From Mycobacteroides franklinii (GTDB lineage Bacteria; Actinomycetota; Actinomycetes; Mycobacteriales; Mycobacteriaceae), in contig NZ_MAFQ01000003.1 of assembly GCF_002013895.1 (NCBI RefSeq), positions 310,001 through 374,000 on the forward strand: a DNA stretch of 64,000 bases, given 5' to 3'. The notes under the pieces are model-generated. The model was not told the origin of the DNA. It saw only the letters and a program-made list of their open reading frames with translations, and did not search any database. The translations under genes and the position numbers were made by a program. Each line of letters starts with the position of its first letter. Position 1 is the first letter of the stretch. This document shows positions 25,906 through 34,791 of the stretch, piece after piece.

Positions 25906-26853
25906 TTAGTCAACGAGTGCGGTGCCATCTGCTTCGCTATCCAGCTTGCGCAGAATTAGCCCTTCGCGCAGAGCCCACGGACAGATGTCGACCGCCTCTA
26001 GCGACAGAGCACGCATGCTTGCCTCCGCAACGAGTGCTCCGGCGACGATCTGAGGCGCCCTGTCGACACTGACTCCCTCCAACTCCGCACGGTCTGCGGT
26101 CGTCATTCGCGAGATGAACGCGATCAACTGGCGCAGTCCGCTTGCTGTAAGTGTCCTCTTAACACGTGGTCCTGCGCCGGAAGGTGCAGCACCGGTGAGT
26201 CGCGCGAGCGACCGAAACGTTTTCGAAGACGCTACGGCCAGATCGGGCACCCCGGCCGCCGCCACCTGTTTGGCGGCGTCGACCAGTTCCGATTCCAGCC
26301 AGTCACGCAGCATAGCGACGCGGCGACGTCCCGGCGGATCTTCGGCCAACCACTCCCGCGTCAATCGGCCGGCCCCCAAGGGCAGGGACAACGCGATGTC
26401 GGGTTCTTCGTCGACTCCGCAGGACATCTCCAGGGAGCCGCCGCCGATGTCGAGGTTGATGATGCGTCCCGCACTCCAGCCGTACCAGCGGCGCACCGCC
26501 AGAAAGGTCAGCCGCGACTCGTTGACGCCGGAGAGCACGGCGAGATCCACGCCGGTTTCCTTCTTGACGCGGACCAGCACCTCATCGGAGTTCGTGGCAT
26601 CGCGCACCGCCGAGGTGGCGAACGCCATGATCTCCGCGCAGCCCGAGCTGCGGGCAATCTTGGAGAACTCCTGGATGGTGTGCACGAGGCTGTCCGCCCC
26701 CTTGCGGGTGAGCTTGCCCGACTCGTCGATGGCCTCCGCCAGACGCAACGCCGCCTTGGTGGAACTCATGGGTGTGGGGTGACCACCCCGTCGGGCATCA
26801 ACCACCAACAGGTGCACCGTGTTGCTGCCGACATCCAGCACGCCTAATCGCAC
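25906..26853 (-). CDS. ppx1: Exopolyphosphatase / Ppx-GppA phosphatase (Rv0496, Ppx1 type)
   Basis: 315-residue actin-fold phosphatase that trims polyphosphate chains. Phosphate loop 1 is [13 protein letters not shown] near the N terminus; the second is [33 protein letters not shown] and [14 protein letters not shown] are further family blocks. The frame runs open to 26940, but the GTG at 26853 directly before [10 protein letters not shown] gives the expected N terminus. Polyphosphate turnover links to the phosphate-responsive SenX3-RegX3 system further along. Divergent from the Rv0495c-type gene with only 34 bases between. Confidence 0.92.
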   Translation of the reverse strand: MRLGVLDVGSNTVHLLVVDARRGGHPTPMSSTKAALRLAEAIDESGKLTRKGADSLVHTIQEFSKIARSSGCAEIMAFATSAVRDATNSDEVLVRVKKETGVDLAVLSGVNESRLTFLAVRRWYGWSAGRIINLDIGGGSLEMSCGVDEEPDIALSLPLGAGRLTREWLAEDPPGRRRVAMLRDWLESELVDAAKQVAAAGVPDLAVASSKTFRSLARLTGAAPSGAGPRVKRTLTASGLRQLIAFISRMTTADRAELEGVSVDRAPQIVAGALVAEASMRALSLEAVDICPWALREGLILRKLDSEADGTALVD

Positions 26854-26887
26854 GCTGCACAGGTTAGTGGGTCTACCGTTTACATCT

Positions 26888-27703
26888 GTGACGACGCTGC
26901 CAAAACAGCCATATCGGCGTGACGCCTCCCTCGACGGCAAAGAGGTAGAGCTCGACTTCGCCCGTGAGTGGGTGGAGTTCTACGACCCGGAGAATCCGGA
27001 GCATTTGATCAAGGCCGACATGACGTGGCTGCTGTCACATTGGACCTGTGTGTTCGGTACCCCGGCGTGCCAGGGCACCGTTGCCGGACGCCCCGACGAC
27101 GGTTGCTGCTCGCACGGCGCTTTCCTGTCGGATGCCGACGACCGGGCGAATTTGGACGACGCGGTGAAACAGCTCACCGATGTGGACTGGCAATTCCGGG
27201 AGAAGGGGCTGGGCCGCAAGGGCTACCTGGAGAAGGACGATCTCGACGGGGAGAAGCACTGGCGCACACGCAAGTACAAGGGCGCGTGCATCTTCTTGAA
27301 TCGTCCCGGCTTCGCCGGCGGGATCGGTTGCGCCCTGCATTCCAAGGCGCTCAAGCTCGGCGTGGAGCCGTTGACGATGAAGCCCGAGGTGTGCTGGCAG
27401 CTCCCGATCCGGCGGACGCAGGCCTGGGTGGACCGCCCGGATGGTTCGCAGATTCTCAAGACGACGATTACCGAGTACGACCGGCGCGGTTGGGGCGAGG
27501 GCGGCGCCGACCTGCATTGGTACTGCACGGGAGATCCCGCGGCGCACGTCGGCAAGAAGCAGGTGTGGCAGTCGTACGCCCCGGAGTTGACGGAGCTGCT
27601 GGGCGAGAAGGCCTATGCGGAGCTGGCCGCGATGTGCAAGCGCCGCAAGGGCCTGGGATTGATCGCGATACATCCGGCGACGGTCGCCGCAGCGCCCCAC
27701 TAG
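26888..27703 (+). CDS. Conserved cysteine-rich protein (Rv0495c homologue)
   Basis: 271 residues, no signal peptide. Cysteines are unusually frequent and clustered: Cys54 and Cys61 (CVFGTPAC), Cys73-Cys74 ([10 protein letters not shown]), then [39 protein letters not shown] and AMCKRRKG. The CC-SHG and GC-ALH arrangement resembles YkgJ/DUF3109-type proteins thought to bind a metal or Fe-S cluster, so a metal-binding role is likely but unproven. The GTG at 26888 is used; earlier frame-open codons run into the divergent ppx1 gene. The gene order ppx1/Rv0495c is conserved in mycobacteria. Confidence 0.85.
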   Translation: MTTLPKQPYRRDASLDGKEVELDFAREWVEFYDPENPEHLIKADMTWLLSHWTCVFGTPACQGTVAGRPDDGCCSHGAFLSDADDRANLDDAVKQLTDVDWQFREKGLGRKGYLEKDDLDGEKHWRTRKYKGACIFLNRPGFAGGIGCALHSKALKLGVEPLTMKPEVCWQLPIRRTQAWVDRPDGSQILKTTITEYDRRGWGEGGADLHWYCTGDPAAHVGKKQVWQSYAPELTELLGEKAYAELAAMCKRRKGLGLIAIHPATVAAAPH

Positions 27704-27717
27704 CGCCCGGGCGTGCC

Positions 27718-27734
27718 GCCCAATCCGCTTGGGC
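27718..27734. terminator. Hairpin between convergent Rv0495c-type and Mca-like genes
   Basis: GCCCAA and TTGGGC form a 6-bp stem around a five-base loop, in the 41-base gap between two convergent genes. It could serve both strands as a weak terminator. No T-tract is present. Confidence 0.4.
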
Positions 27735-27744
27735 ATGCTCGCCG

Positions 27745-28617
27745 CTAGAGACCGGCGAAGAGGTCGGTCTCGGGTGCCGTGGTTGCGACACGACTCCGCG
27801 CGAGCTCGAACTTCTCCGTCGGCCAGAGGTGCTGACGCCAGGTCCACGGCACCAGAAAGAACGGGCCGTTGGGGTCGACCTGCGACGCGTGAGCCCGCAG
27901 TGCCCTGTCGCGCACGGAGAAGTAGTCGCCGCACGCGACCTCGGTTGTCGCGCGACGACCCCGCACTCTTTGTGTGAGCACGCTCGAGGCCCGCACCCAG
28001 CCGGGTACCGCCACCTCCCCCAGCCGCAGATCGCGGGGTGCTGCTGCGCTGGATGTGCGCCGAGGGATACGGCTGATGACTCGCTCGGCCCGACCCGCAA
28101 TCCTCACCATCCGCGGTGTCACTCGGACGATTTCGTGAAAGTAGTAGAGCTTGGCCACACTCGGGCAGTCCTCGTAGGCCGCGACGGCCATCTGATGGCA
28201 GCGGATGTGATCGGGGTGCGGATAACCACCGCATTCGTTATAGGTGACCATCACGTGCGGCCGGAATTGCTTGATCACCTCGACGAGCCGTGCCGATGAC
28301 TCGGCGAGCGGCACGCGCGCGAAACCATCCGCCGGTACCAGGCCCGGGTCCAGGTGCAGGCCGGAGTCGGTGAAGCCCAGCCAGTGATGCCCGACACCAA
28401 GGGTTTTCGCGGCAAGTGCCATTTCCTCGCGGCGCACATCCGTCAGGTTTTCGTGGATTCCCGGCAGGTTCATCGCCGGGTTGAGAATGTCACCACGCTC
28501 GCCGCCGGTGGCCGTCACGACGAGAACCTCATGCCCCTCGGCCGCGTACTTGGCCAGGGTCGCCGCGCCGCGGCTCGACTCGTCGTCGGGGTGGGCGTGC
28601 ACCGCCATCAACCGCAT
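27745..28617 (-). CDS. Mycothiol conjugate amidase (Mca)-like LmbE-family deacetylase
   Basis: 290-residue zinc hydrolase of the GlcNAc-PI de-N-acetylase fold. The start [20 protein letters not shown] has the HPDD zinc motif at 9-12, and [18 protein letters not shown] has a further histidine group at 134-141. The C-terminal [20 protein letters not shown] and DLFAGL closely follow Mca, which cleaves mycothiol S-conjugates during detoxification. This copy is probably a paralogue, because its middle part (about 165-215) is divergent and Mca lies elsewhere in M. tuberculosis. The ATG at 28617 is preferred to 28635. It ends the FMO-SRPBCC unit, 47 bases downstream of the SRPBCC gene. Confidence 0.85.
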   Translation of the reverse strand: MRLMAVHAHPDDESSRGAATLAKYAAEGHEVLVVTATGGERGDILNPAMNLPGIHENLTDVRREEMALAAKTLGVGHHWLGFTDSGLHLDPGLVPADGFARVPLAESSARLVEVIKQFRPHVMVTYNECGGYPHPDHIRCHQMAVAAYEDCPSVAKLYYFHEIVRVTPRMVRIAGRAERVISRIPRRTSSAAAPRDLRLGEVAVPGWVRASSVLTQRVRGRRATTEVACGDYFSVRDRALRAHASQVDPNGPFFLVPWTWRQHLWPTEKFELARSRVATTAPETDLFAGL

Positions 28618-28664
28618 CGTGTCAGTGGACCACAACGCACCGGCAATGCACCTCCCGGCCGGGG

Positions 28665-29210
28665 TCAGCTGGTGCGCTGTGGCCCGCGTACCGGCAGTTC
28701 ACGGGCCAGCCCGCCGAGACCGAACCAGAAGATGGGCTGGAGGATGGCGGCAACCGGGCGGATCAGGAACCGCGAGCCAGGGATGTTCGTCAGGTATCGC
28801 GGCGCGCAAGACAGCGTCCAGTCGACGGTCGCCTTGCCGGGGTCGGCTTCCGGCACAACCCGGTACTCCTCACACCAGGAGCCGAACACCGGCAAGGTGG
28901 CGTCCAGCGCCGTGTACCGCATCACGCGGGGCGCATCGAAATGAATGATCTGCTCGTGCTGGGCGAACACCATCCAGGAGTGGATATACATCTGAAAGTC
29001 CCGCACGGTGCCGTCCGTCGGCGCGATGTCCTGCGGGTACCGGCAGCCCCAGACCGAGGGCAGCCACGACCACATCCGCTCGCCCGACACCACCCGCCAC
29101 ACCTCCTCGGGCGGCGCGTCGAAGGTGCGACGGACTCGGGTCACGAACGGCGCCGTCGCGAAGAATTCCTCGACTCCGTCGGCCGCAATGGGCACCGCGT
29201 CAAACCGCAT
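28665..29210 (-). CDS. SRPBCC (START/polyketide-cyclase-like) protein, FMO-linked copy 1
   Basis: 181-residue lipid-cavity protein of the Bet v1/START-like fold. The N-terminal strand is [20 protein letters not shown], followed by [34 protein letters not shown] and a C-terminal helix with [18 protein letters not shown] that could touch the membrane. Such proteins bind hydrophobic ligands and may present substrate to, or take product from, a partner enzyme. Its ATG lies inside the 3' end of the FMO gene (11-base overlap), so the two are translationally coupled. A paralogous FMO-SRPBCC pair exists at 51248-53370. Confidence 0.83.
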   Translation of the reverse strand: MRFDAVPIAADGVEEFFATAPFVTRVRRTFDAPPEEVWRVVSGERMWSWLPSVWGCRYPQDIAPTDGTVRDFQMYIHSWMVFAQHEQIIHFDAPRVMRYTALDATLPVFGSWCEEYRVVPEADPGKATVDWTLSCAPRYLTNIPGSRFLIRPVAAILQPIFWFGLGGLARELPVRGPQRTS

Positions 29211-30780
29211 GTTCGATCTCCTTCACCGGGCTGTTTATCCGCTTGAATTCATATGCGGTCGAGGGGAATTGGACGCTGCGCCGGTAGGACTGCAAGACCG
29301 TCCATGGCCGCACATAAGGCGTGTGGCCCTGCGAGTTGATGAAATAGCTGTTTGATCCGGCGCAGTTCACCGTGAAGTACCGATTCAGGTTGGCACCGCT
29401 GCGGGAGATGCTGGCCTGAAAATCGTCGAGGGCCACCTGGGTCACCTCAACCCAGGTGGCCTTCCTGGCCCGGGCGAGTTTGATAACGGCCTCGATGTGG
29501 CGCATCGAGTTCTCCAGGATGTAGTGGAAGCTGGTGCCCGTCCACGAGTACGGGCCGACGAGCATGAACCTGTTGGGCAGCCCCGGAACCGAGGTGCTCT
29601 GGTAGGCCTGCAGCCCGTTGTCGCGATAGAACTCGGCGAGGTCGAACCCCTTGGTACCCAGCACAGTTCCCACCCGGTAGGTCTCGGCATCGGAAAACAT
29701 CTCGTACCCGGTGGCCAGGACCAGGACGTCGATGGGGCGCTCGACGCCCGCTTTGTCCACGATGCCGGTCGGGGTGATCCGCTCGATACCGTTCGACACC
29801 AGCGTCACATTCGGCCGGTTGAACGTCGGCAGGTAGTCGGCGCCCAGTGTGCCCCGCGTGCATCCCGCGCCGAACCGTGGGCGCAGCTGCTCCCGGACCT
29901 CTGGACTATCCACCTTGTACCGCAACCAGCCGCGGTATGCCCACAACGCCACCCGGTCGAATATCGCCCCACCCACCCGGAACAACGGCTTCGGTGTGTA
30001 GATCAGCACACGCAGGCCGAGTTCGACTCCGGCCAAACCGATCCCGTTCACACCGTTAGCGAACCTGCGTCCGGACAACAGCCGCTGCAGCAGCTTCGGC
30101 AGCCGGAAATCAGGTTTCGGGAAGTACCACTGCGGTGTCCGCTGGTATACGTCCAGATGTTCCACCTCACCGGCGATGGCCGGAGCGATCTGCACGGTGG
30201 AACTACCGACACCGACAATGCCGACGCGCTTACCGCGCATGTCGATGTCGTGTTGCCACCGGGACGGCACCTGGATCGGCCCCGCGAAGCTGTCCAGACC
30301 TGGAATGTCCGGTGCGGTACGCGGATTGATGTAGGCGCCGATTGCGCTGATCAGGAACCTCGACGAGATGACGTCACCATCGGCGGTATGCACCTGCCAG
30401 AGATGGTTGTCTTCGTCGAACACCTCACGGTCGACGCATGTCCCGAATCTCGCACGTGCACGCAGTCCGTGCTCGGCAACCAGATCCAGTGCGTACTGCT
30501 GTATCTCGGATCCGGTCGCGAAAAATCGCTGCCAGTCCCCCTTAGGGGCAAAGGTGAATTGATAGGCGACGACCGGGATGTCGGCGCCGACCCCCGGATA
30601 GGTGTTGCGTAGCCATGTGCCGCCGAAGTCCTGGTCGCGGTCGATGATCACGAAGTTCTCGATACCGATCTCGAGCAGCTTGATGGCCGCGCAGATGCCA
30701 CCCAACCCGGCGCCGATGATCGCCACCTCGTAATCGGGTTCGTCATGCAATCCCATGACCACGTCCATGGCTCGTTTCAC
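29200..30780 (-). CDS. Flavin-containing (Baeyer-Villiger-type) monooxygenase 1
   Basis: 526-residue NADPH- and FAD-dependent monooxygenase. The FAD site is GAGLGG at 23-28 with GGTW at 53-56; the NADPH site is GVGSST at 190-195; the ATG-type motif VLVLATGYEMF lies near residue 355. The Baeyer-Villiger fingerprint FxGxxxHxxxW(P/D) is degenerate: FAGPIQVPSRWQ, where Val171 replaces His and Gln176 follows the Trp. The GTG at 30780 has AAGGGA six bases upstream; ATGs at 30768 and 30756 are alternatives. It shares a 23-bp upstream element with the lipase operon at 57015. The coupled SRPBCC gene follows. Confidence 0.92.
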   Translation of the reverse strand: MKRAMDVVMGLHDEPDYEVAIIGAGLGGICAAIKLLEIGIENFVIIDRDQDFGGTWLRNTYPGVGADIPVVAYQFTFAPKGDWQRFFATGSEIQQYALDLVAEHGLRARARFGTCVDREVFDEDNHLWQVHTADGDVISSRFLISAIGAYINPRTAPDIPGLDSFAGPIQVPSRWQHDIDMRGKRVGIVGVGSSTVQIAPAIAGEVEHLDVYQRTPQWYFPKPDFRLPKLLQRLLSGRRFANGVNGIGLAGVELGLRVLIYTPKPLFRVGGAIFDRVALWAYRGWLRYKVDSPEVREQLRPRFGAGCTRGTLGADYLPTFNRPNVTLVSNGIERITPTGIVDKAGVERPIDVLVLATGYEMFSDAETYRVGTVLGTKGFDLAEFYRDNGLQAYQSTSVPGLPNRFMLVGPYSWTGTSFHYILENSMRHIEAVIKLARARKATWVEVTQVALDDFQASISRSGANLNRYFTVNCAGSNSYFINSQGHTPYVRPWTVLQSYRRSVQFPSTAYEFKRINSPVKEIEHAV

Positions 30781-30878
30781 CCACGTTCCCTTCTATTTTT
30801 TCGGGACCTATCTCCCTGGACGGCCTGAGCGGGCACAGGCTCCGCGAGCTGACTCACCGACCCGGCAAGTCCAGGATA

Positions 30879-30920
30879 TTTAATAGACTGACACGCCATT
30901 CGCTAAATATCAAGACATTC
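30879..30920 (-). promoter_or_regulatory. Shared upstream element of FMO operons, copy 1
   Basis: The 23-mer at 30879-30901 differs at only two positions from the one at 57051-57073. It ends in GCCATTC and is followed by a second C-ATTC half (GACATTC, ending at 30920), giving direct repeats 19 bases apart. It lies about 100 bases upstream of the FMO 1 start, in the region shared with the divergent methyltransferase gene. This looks like an activator or repressor site common to two lipid-modification operons. Confidence 0.6.
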
Positions 30921-31032
30921 ACGGACGCCCACGCTGCGCAAACTCCCACACTCAAGGGCCTAGGCGTGATTTGCAGTAGCCGGTACTATCCGTTCCACGC
31001 AATTCACAATCGATGTTGACCCGGGAGGCGCC

Positions 31033-31809
31033 GTGGGCATGCCGCAGGATCCGAGACTGGCCGAATCACTGATTGACCCCACGCGGATCACACACCCGCC
31101 CAAACGCAACCACGGCTATCTCGATGTGCTCGGCCCCGAAAGCGACGAGCCGGTATCCCTGGCCAACCGATTCATGCAGAGCCCGCTGTTGGCCGCGATC
31201 TACGAGCGTGTCTGGCGGCCGATGTTCACCCGAGGATTCAGCTATGGCGGCAAGAGCACACTCAAGGCCCACACCGCATTGATGGACGAGATCGCAGGCC
31301 GTGGCGATCGCAAGATCCTCGATGTCGCGTGCGGTCCCGGCCTGTACACACGCGAACTCGCCGCCCAGCTCGGAACCGACGGCGTGTGTATCGGTCTGGA
31401 CCTTTCCGGCCCGATGCTACGGCGGGCGGTGCGCGATAACTCGGCGGAACACGTCGACTACATACGCGGGAGCGCACACGCACTGCCGTTTGCCGACGCG
31501 GCATTCGACACCGTGGTGTGTCTGGCCGCGCTGTACCTCATCCCCAACCCCGAGCAGGCCGTGCGAGAACTGTGCCGGGTGGCGGGGCCGGACGGCGAGA
31601 TCGTGATCTTCACATCCCTGTGGACTCCGGCGGCATCACTGCCCGGTGTCACCCGGGCGATGCGTGTCGGCGGCTTCCGCGCGTTCCGGCGCGATGAAGT
31701 CACCGGCTGGCTGCACGCTCAAGGGTGGACCGAGATCGACCAAACACTGACCGGGCAAGGACAATTCATCCGGGCCCGCCGCGCGGCCGCTCTCCGGATC
31801 GCGACCTAG
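31033..31809 (+). CDS. SAM-dependent methyltransferase
   Basis: 258-residue class I methyltransferase. The SAM-binding motif I is ILDVACGPGLYTREL (97-103 core), motif II is VCIGLDLSGPML, and the acidic loop and motif III are ADAAFDTVVCLAALYLIPNP. The first 75 residues are an extension that may cover the active site. There are no features pointing to one substrate; lipid or quinone-like acceptors are plausible from the neighbours. GGGAGG lies four bases before the GTG start. It is divergent from FMO 1 across a 252-base regulatory region and convergent with the EphD-like gene. Confidence 0.88.
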   Translation: MGMPQDPRLAESLIDPTRITHPPKRNHGYLDVLGPESDEPVSLANRFMQSPLLAAIYERVWRPMFTRGFSYGGKSTLKAHTALMDEIAGRGDRKILDVACGPGLYTRELAAQLGTDGVCIGLDLSGPMLRRAVRDNSAEHVDYIRGSAHALPFADAAFDTVVCLAALYLIPNPEQAVRELCRVAGPDGEIVIFTSLWTPAASLPGVTRAMRVGGFRAFRRDEVTGWLHAQGWTEIDQTLTGQGQFIRARRAAALRIAT

Positions 31810-31825
31810 CGGCGGGACCGGTCCG

Positions 31826-33649
31826 TTACTTCTTGTTGGGCACCAGCTTGATGAGGTCGGTCATGCCCGCCTTGCTGGCGAAGTAACGGGTCAGCCCCGG
31901 AGCCAGCCGGTTGTTGAGGTACTGCAGCCGCGCCTCGGGTGTCACCGGCACGACCTGCTTGTTCTTACGCACCGCGCTGACGATCTGCCGGGCAACCTTC
32001 TCGGGACCGTAACGGCGCATCGCATACGCCTTGTCGCCGGCCTGCTGCATCCGTGCCTCTTCCGCGGCATCTACACCCGAAATCTTGGTAGTGGCAACGA
32101 TGTTGGTGTGCACCACACCGGGGCAGATGGTGGTGACGCCGATGTTGTGCGCCGCCAGGTCGGCGCGTAGGCAATCGGAGAACATGAACACCGCCGACTT
32201 GCTCGTCGAATACGCGGTGAAAGCCTTCTGCGGGCTGTAGGCAGCCATGCTGGAGAGATTGACGATGTGGCCGCCGAGGCCGCGCTCGGCCATCTTCGCG
32301 CCAAATGCCCTGCTGCCGTTGACCACTCCAAACAGGTTGATCTCGATGACGCGGCGGAACTCTTCCGAGGGCGTGTCCAAGAACCCACCGGCTGCCCCGA
32401 CGCCGGCGTTGTTCACCAGTACGTCGGGCACACCATGAAGTCTGACGACCTCCTCAGCATGCGCATTGACGGCTTCCTCGTCGGCCACATTGAGCCGGTA
32501 GGCGTGCGCGACGCCACCAGCCTGCTCGATGAGTGCGACAGTGTCGTTGGCACCGTCCAGATTGACGTCGGAGAGCACCACCTCGGCGCCCTGTCGGGCG
32601 AACTCGAGCGCCGTCTCCCTACCGATACCGCTGCCCCCTCCGGTGATGACCACCAGTTGGTCCTCGAACGGCTTGCGGTTCTTTCCCATTTCTGCCCTCC
32701 GTAATGCACGGCCGGGTTGCTTGCCCGATACCGCGTCGATGAGTTCTATGGCGGCCGCCGCGAGCACCTGTGGATGCGAGAACGGCAGCCAATGGCCGCC
32801 ATCGAGCACCCGCCGCCACGTCTGTTGGTTCCACTTGAGTTCGTCGTCATAGTTGGATTGGCGCACCGCGGGGTCGCGGCTGCCCACGATGACCTGAACG
32901 GGGACCCTGGTGTGCCGATCCTGCGGATGCAGCATGGCCGGTAGCGCATTGGCGCGGTACACCCGCAACGTTCTGGTGATATCGCTCATGAACGTCGGCC
33001 CCAGGTGTATCTCGTTCACAGGGGCACCTTCGGCCAGTGATAGCCCAGTTCGCCAGAGCTTTTCTCTCATGGTCAGCCTCAACAGGACGTTCGGTAGGAC
33101 GGGAGTCATCGAACCGAACATGTAGAGCAACGAACCGATCTGCCCCAGCGCCAGTGCCAGATTCTTGGGCGTCGGGTTGCCAAGCCGTGAACGCACCCAC
33201 CGGCTCATGTGATGCGCAGACGGCCCGGAGACGGAGGTGAATGAGGAAAATCGATGTTCCACATCGGGATTGCAGATGGCTTCCCACATCGCGACACTGC
33301 CCCAGTCGTGTCCGAGGACGTGCACCGGCGTGTCCGGGCTCACCGCATCGGCAACAGCGACGTAATCACTGGCCATCTCGGTAAGCCGAAAGTCGCGGAA
33401 GCTCTTCGGATTCGTGCTCTTTCCCGCGCCGCGATTGTCGATGGCGACCAGCCGAAAGCGATCTCTCAGCAGCGGCGCCACCCCGTCCCAGAGGTGATGG
33501 GAATCGGGCCACCCGTGCACCAGCAGGATGGTCTCCCCGTCGGGATTACCCTGGATGAAGTACGCGACGTCGATATCTCCGTTGCGCACCACATGTTCGG
33601 TGACACCATTGTTTGTCGCGCCGTCCGCGCGCTCGGTCGTGAGAGTCAT
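31826..33649 (-). CDS. EphD-like bifunctional alpha/beta hydrolase - short-chain dehydrogenase
   Basis: 607-residue natural fusion. Residues 15-310 are an epoxide-hydrolase-type alpha/beta hydrolase: oxyanion motif HGWPD at 45-49, nucleophile Asp115 in GHDWGS, catalytic His286 in DGGHW. Residues 325-607 are a short-chain dehydrogenase: TGGGSGIG at 336-343, NNAG at 413-416, Tyr480 and Lys484. This is the layout of M. tuberculosis EphD (Rv2214c), which has been linked to modification of oxygenated mycolic acids. The ATG at 33649 has GGAG seven bases upstream; the longer open frame has no coding character. It is the last gene of the six-gene oxidative operon, 14 bases after the reductase gene. 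Confidence 0.9.
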   Translation of the reverse strand: MTLTTERADGATNNGVTEHVVRNGDIDVAYFIQGNPDGETILLVHGWPDSHHLWDGVAPLLRDRFRLVAIDNRGAGKSTNPKSFRDFRLTEMASDYVAVADAVSPDTPVHVLGHDWGSVAMWEAICNPDVEHRFSSFTSVSGPSAHHMSRWVRSRLGNPTPKNLALALGQIGSLLYMFGSMTPVLPNVLLRLTMREKLWRTGLSLAEGAPVNEIHLGPTFMSDITRTLRVYRANALPAMLHPQDRHTRVPVQVIVGSRDPAVRQSNYDDELKWNQQTWRRVLDGGHWLPFSHPQVLAAAAIELIDAVSGKQPGRALRRAEMGKNRKPFEDQLVVITGGGSGIGRETALEFARQGAEVVLSDVNLDGANDTVALIEQAGGVAHAYRLNVADEEAVNAHAEEVVRLHGVPDVLVNNAGVGAAGGFLDTPSEEFRRVIEINLFGVVNGSRAFGAKMAERGLGGHIVNLSSMAAYSPQKAFTAYSTSKSAVFMFSDCLRADLAAHNIGVTTICPGVVHTNIVATTKISGVDAAEEARMQQAGDKAYAMRRYGPEKVARQIVSAVRKNKQVVPVTPEARLQYLNNRLAPGLTRYFASKAGMTDLIKLVPNKK

Positions 33650-33663
33650 CCATATCTCCGTTC

Positions 33664-34791
33664 TCAAATGTCCAGTACCAGGCGCCCGCCGTCGGCCCGA
33701 GATACGCATAGGAGCATCTGGCCTTCGGCGCGCTGATTTTCGGTCAAGAGGTTGTCGCGGTGATCGGGGCAGCCCGCGAGCACCTTTACCTTGCACGTTC
33801 CGCAGAAGCCCTGCCTGCAGGAGTGTGGTGTGCCGGGCCGGGCCGCGAGGACTGTTTCCAGCGCGCTCTTTTCCGGCCCGACCTCCAGCACGGGACCTCC
33901 CGCACCCAGCTGCACCTGGAACGGCACTCCATTCTCGATCGGTGGCGCCGAGAATCGTTCGAAATGCAGTTCGGCTCCGGGGTATTCGGCGACAGCATCA
34001 CGAACTACCTTCAGCATCGCCGTGGGGCCACAGCAGTACACCGCGAGATCAGGGTGCAGCGGCGGCAGCAGATCGGCGGATGCCGGCAACCCGTCCTCGT
34101 CGTCTGTGCGGATGGTGATCCGTTCGCCATACCCGGCCAGCTCATCACGGAAGGGTATGGATCGTCTGCTGCGCCCGGTATACGTCATGGTCCACGGCAG
34201 CCCCAAGTCCGTGGCCGCCGCCAGCATCGGCAATATCGGGGTAATTCCGATTCCGCCCGCCACGAAATGGAACTGGCGGGTATCGGTATTCAGGTGTCCG
34301 GTGGTGGCCAGCGGGAACGCATTGCGCGGCCCCTTGACCCCGAGGGTGTCACCAACGCCCACCCTGTCATGGAGCTCTATCGATCCGCCGTTGCCATCCA
34401 AGATGCGCCGCACCGCAATTCGATACCGATACCGGTCGCGGGGGTCACCACATAGCGAGTACTGGCGCACGGCGCCCGAGGGCAGCGTGACATCCAGATG
34501 CGCTCCCGGCCGCCACCTCGGCAACTCGCCGCCGTCCGGCGCGCCGAGCGTGAAGGCGACCACATCCTCGTCGGCGGCGACCACCACACGTTCCCGCACC
34601 ACCAGGTTCAACGACCGGTCCACCCATGTGGGTTGACGGATGGGCCCCAACAGCGGACTCAGCCGTAGCACCGCGGGCAGTGTTTTCCCGAATGCCGCGA
34701 CAGCGGTCGGCCCCACCACCTCCAGAACCTTCATGCCCCAACGGAGAGGATGGCGGCCCGGAGGGGCCGCCATCGGAAGCGTTCGCGTCAT
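33664..34791 (-). CDS. PDR-type ferredoxin-NAD(P)H reductase with C-terminal 2Fe-2S domain
   Basis: 375-residue electron-transfer protein. The flavin domain has RQYS at 109-112; the NAD(P)H domain has GGIGITP at 179-185 and VYCCGPTAM near 252-260. The C-terminal plant-type 2Fe-2S domain has ligands Cys325, Cys330, Cys333 and Cys362. Such proteins deliver electrons to membrane or diiron oxygenases; Rv3230c, the partner of desaturase DesA3, has the same layout. Its ATG overlaps the stop of the preceding PF10118 gene by four bases, hinting that this ferritin-like protein is the electron acceptor. The segment before residue 60 is a family-typical extension. Confidence 0.92.
   Translation of the reverse strand: MTRTLPMAAPPGRHPLRWGMKVLEVVGPTAVAAFGKTLPAVLRLSPLLGPIRQPTWVDRSLNLVVRERVVVAADEDVVAFTLGAPDGGELPRWRPGAHLDVTLPSGAVRQYSLCGDPRDRYRYRIAVRRILDGNGGSIELHDRVGVGDTLGVKGPRNAFPLATTGHLNTDTRQFHFVAGGIGITPILPMLAAATDLGLPWTMTYTGRSRRSIPFRDELAGYGERITIRTDDEDGLPASADLLPPLHPDLAVYCCGPTAMLKVVRDAVAEYPGAELHFERFSAPPIENGVPFQVQLGAGGPVLEVGPEKSALETVLAARPGTPHSCRQGFCGTCKVKVLAGCPDHRDNLLTENQRAEGQMLLCVSRADGGRLVLDI

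Noticed and set aside
27035..28234. 399-codon open frame on the - strand
   Set aside because: Antisense to the conserved Rv0495c-type gene and out of frame with the Mca-like gene.
26968..28299. 443-codon open frame on the + strand
   Set aside because: Overlaps the Rv0495c-type gene in another frame and the Mca-like gene antisense; composition is non-protein-like.
29497..30612. 371-codon open frame antisense to FMO 1
   Set aside because: Mirror frame of a gene with intact FAD and NADPH motifs.
31815..31824. Palindrome GGACCGGTCC between convergent genes as a terminator
   Set aside because: It has no loop, so it would not form a stable RNA hairpin; probably chance in GC-rich DNA.
31826..33649. 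Possibility that the hydrolase-dehydrogenase is two genes fused by a sequencing error
   Set aside because: The two domains are joined by a continuous in-frame linker, and EphD of M. tuberculosis has the same fusion, so it is natural.
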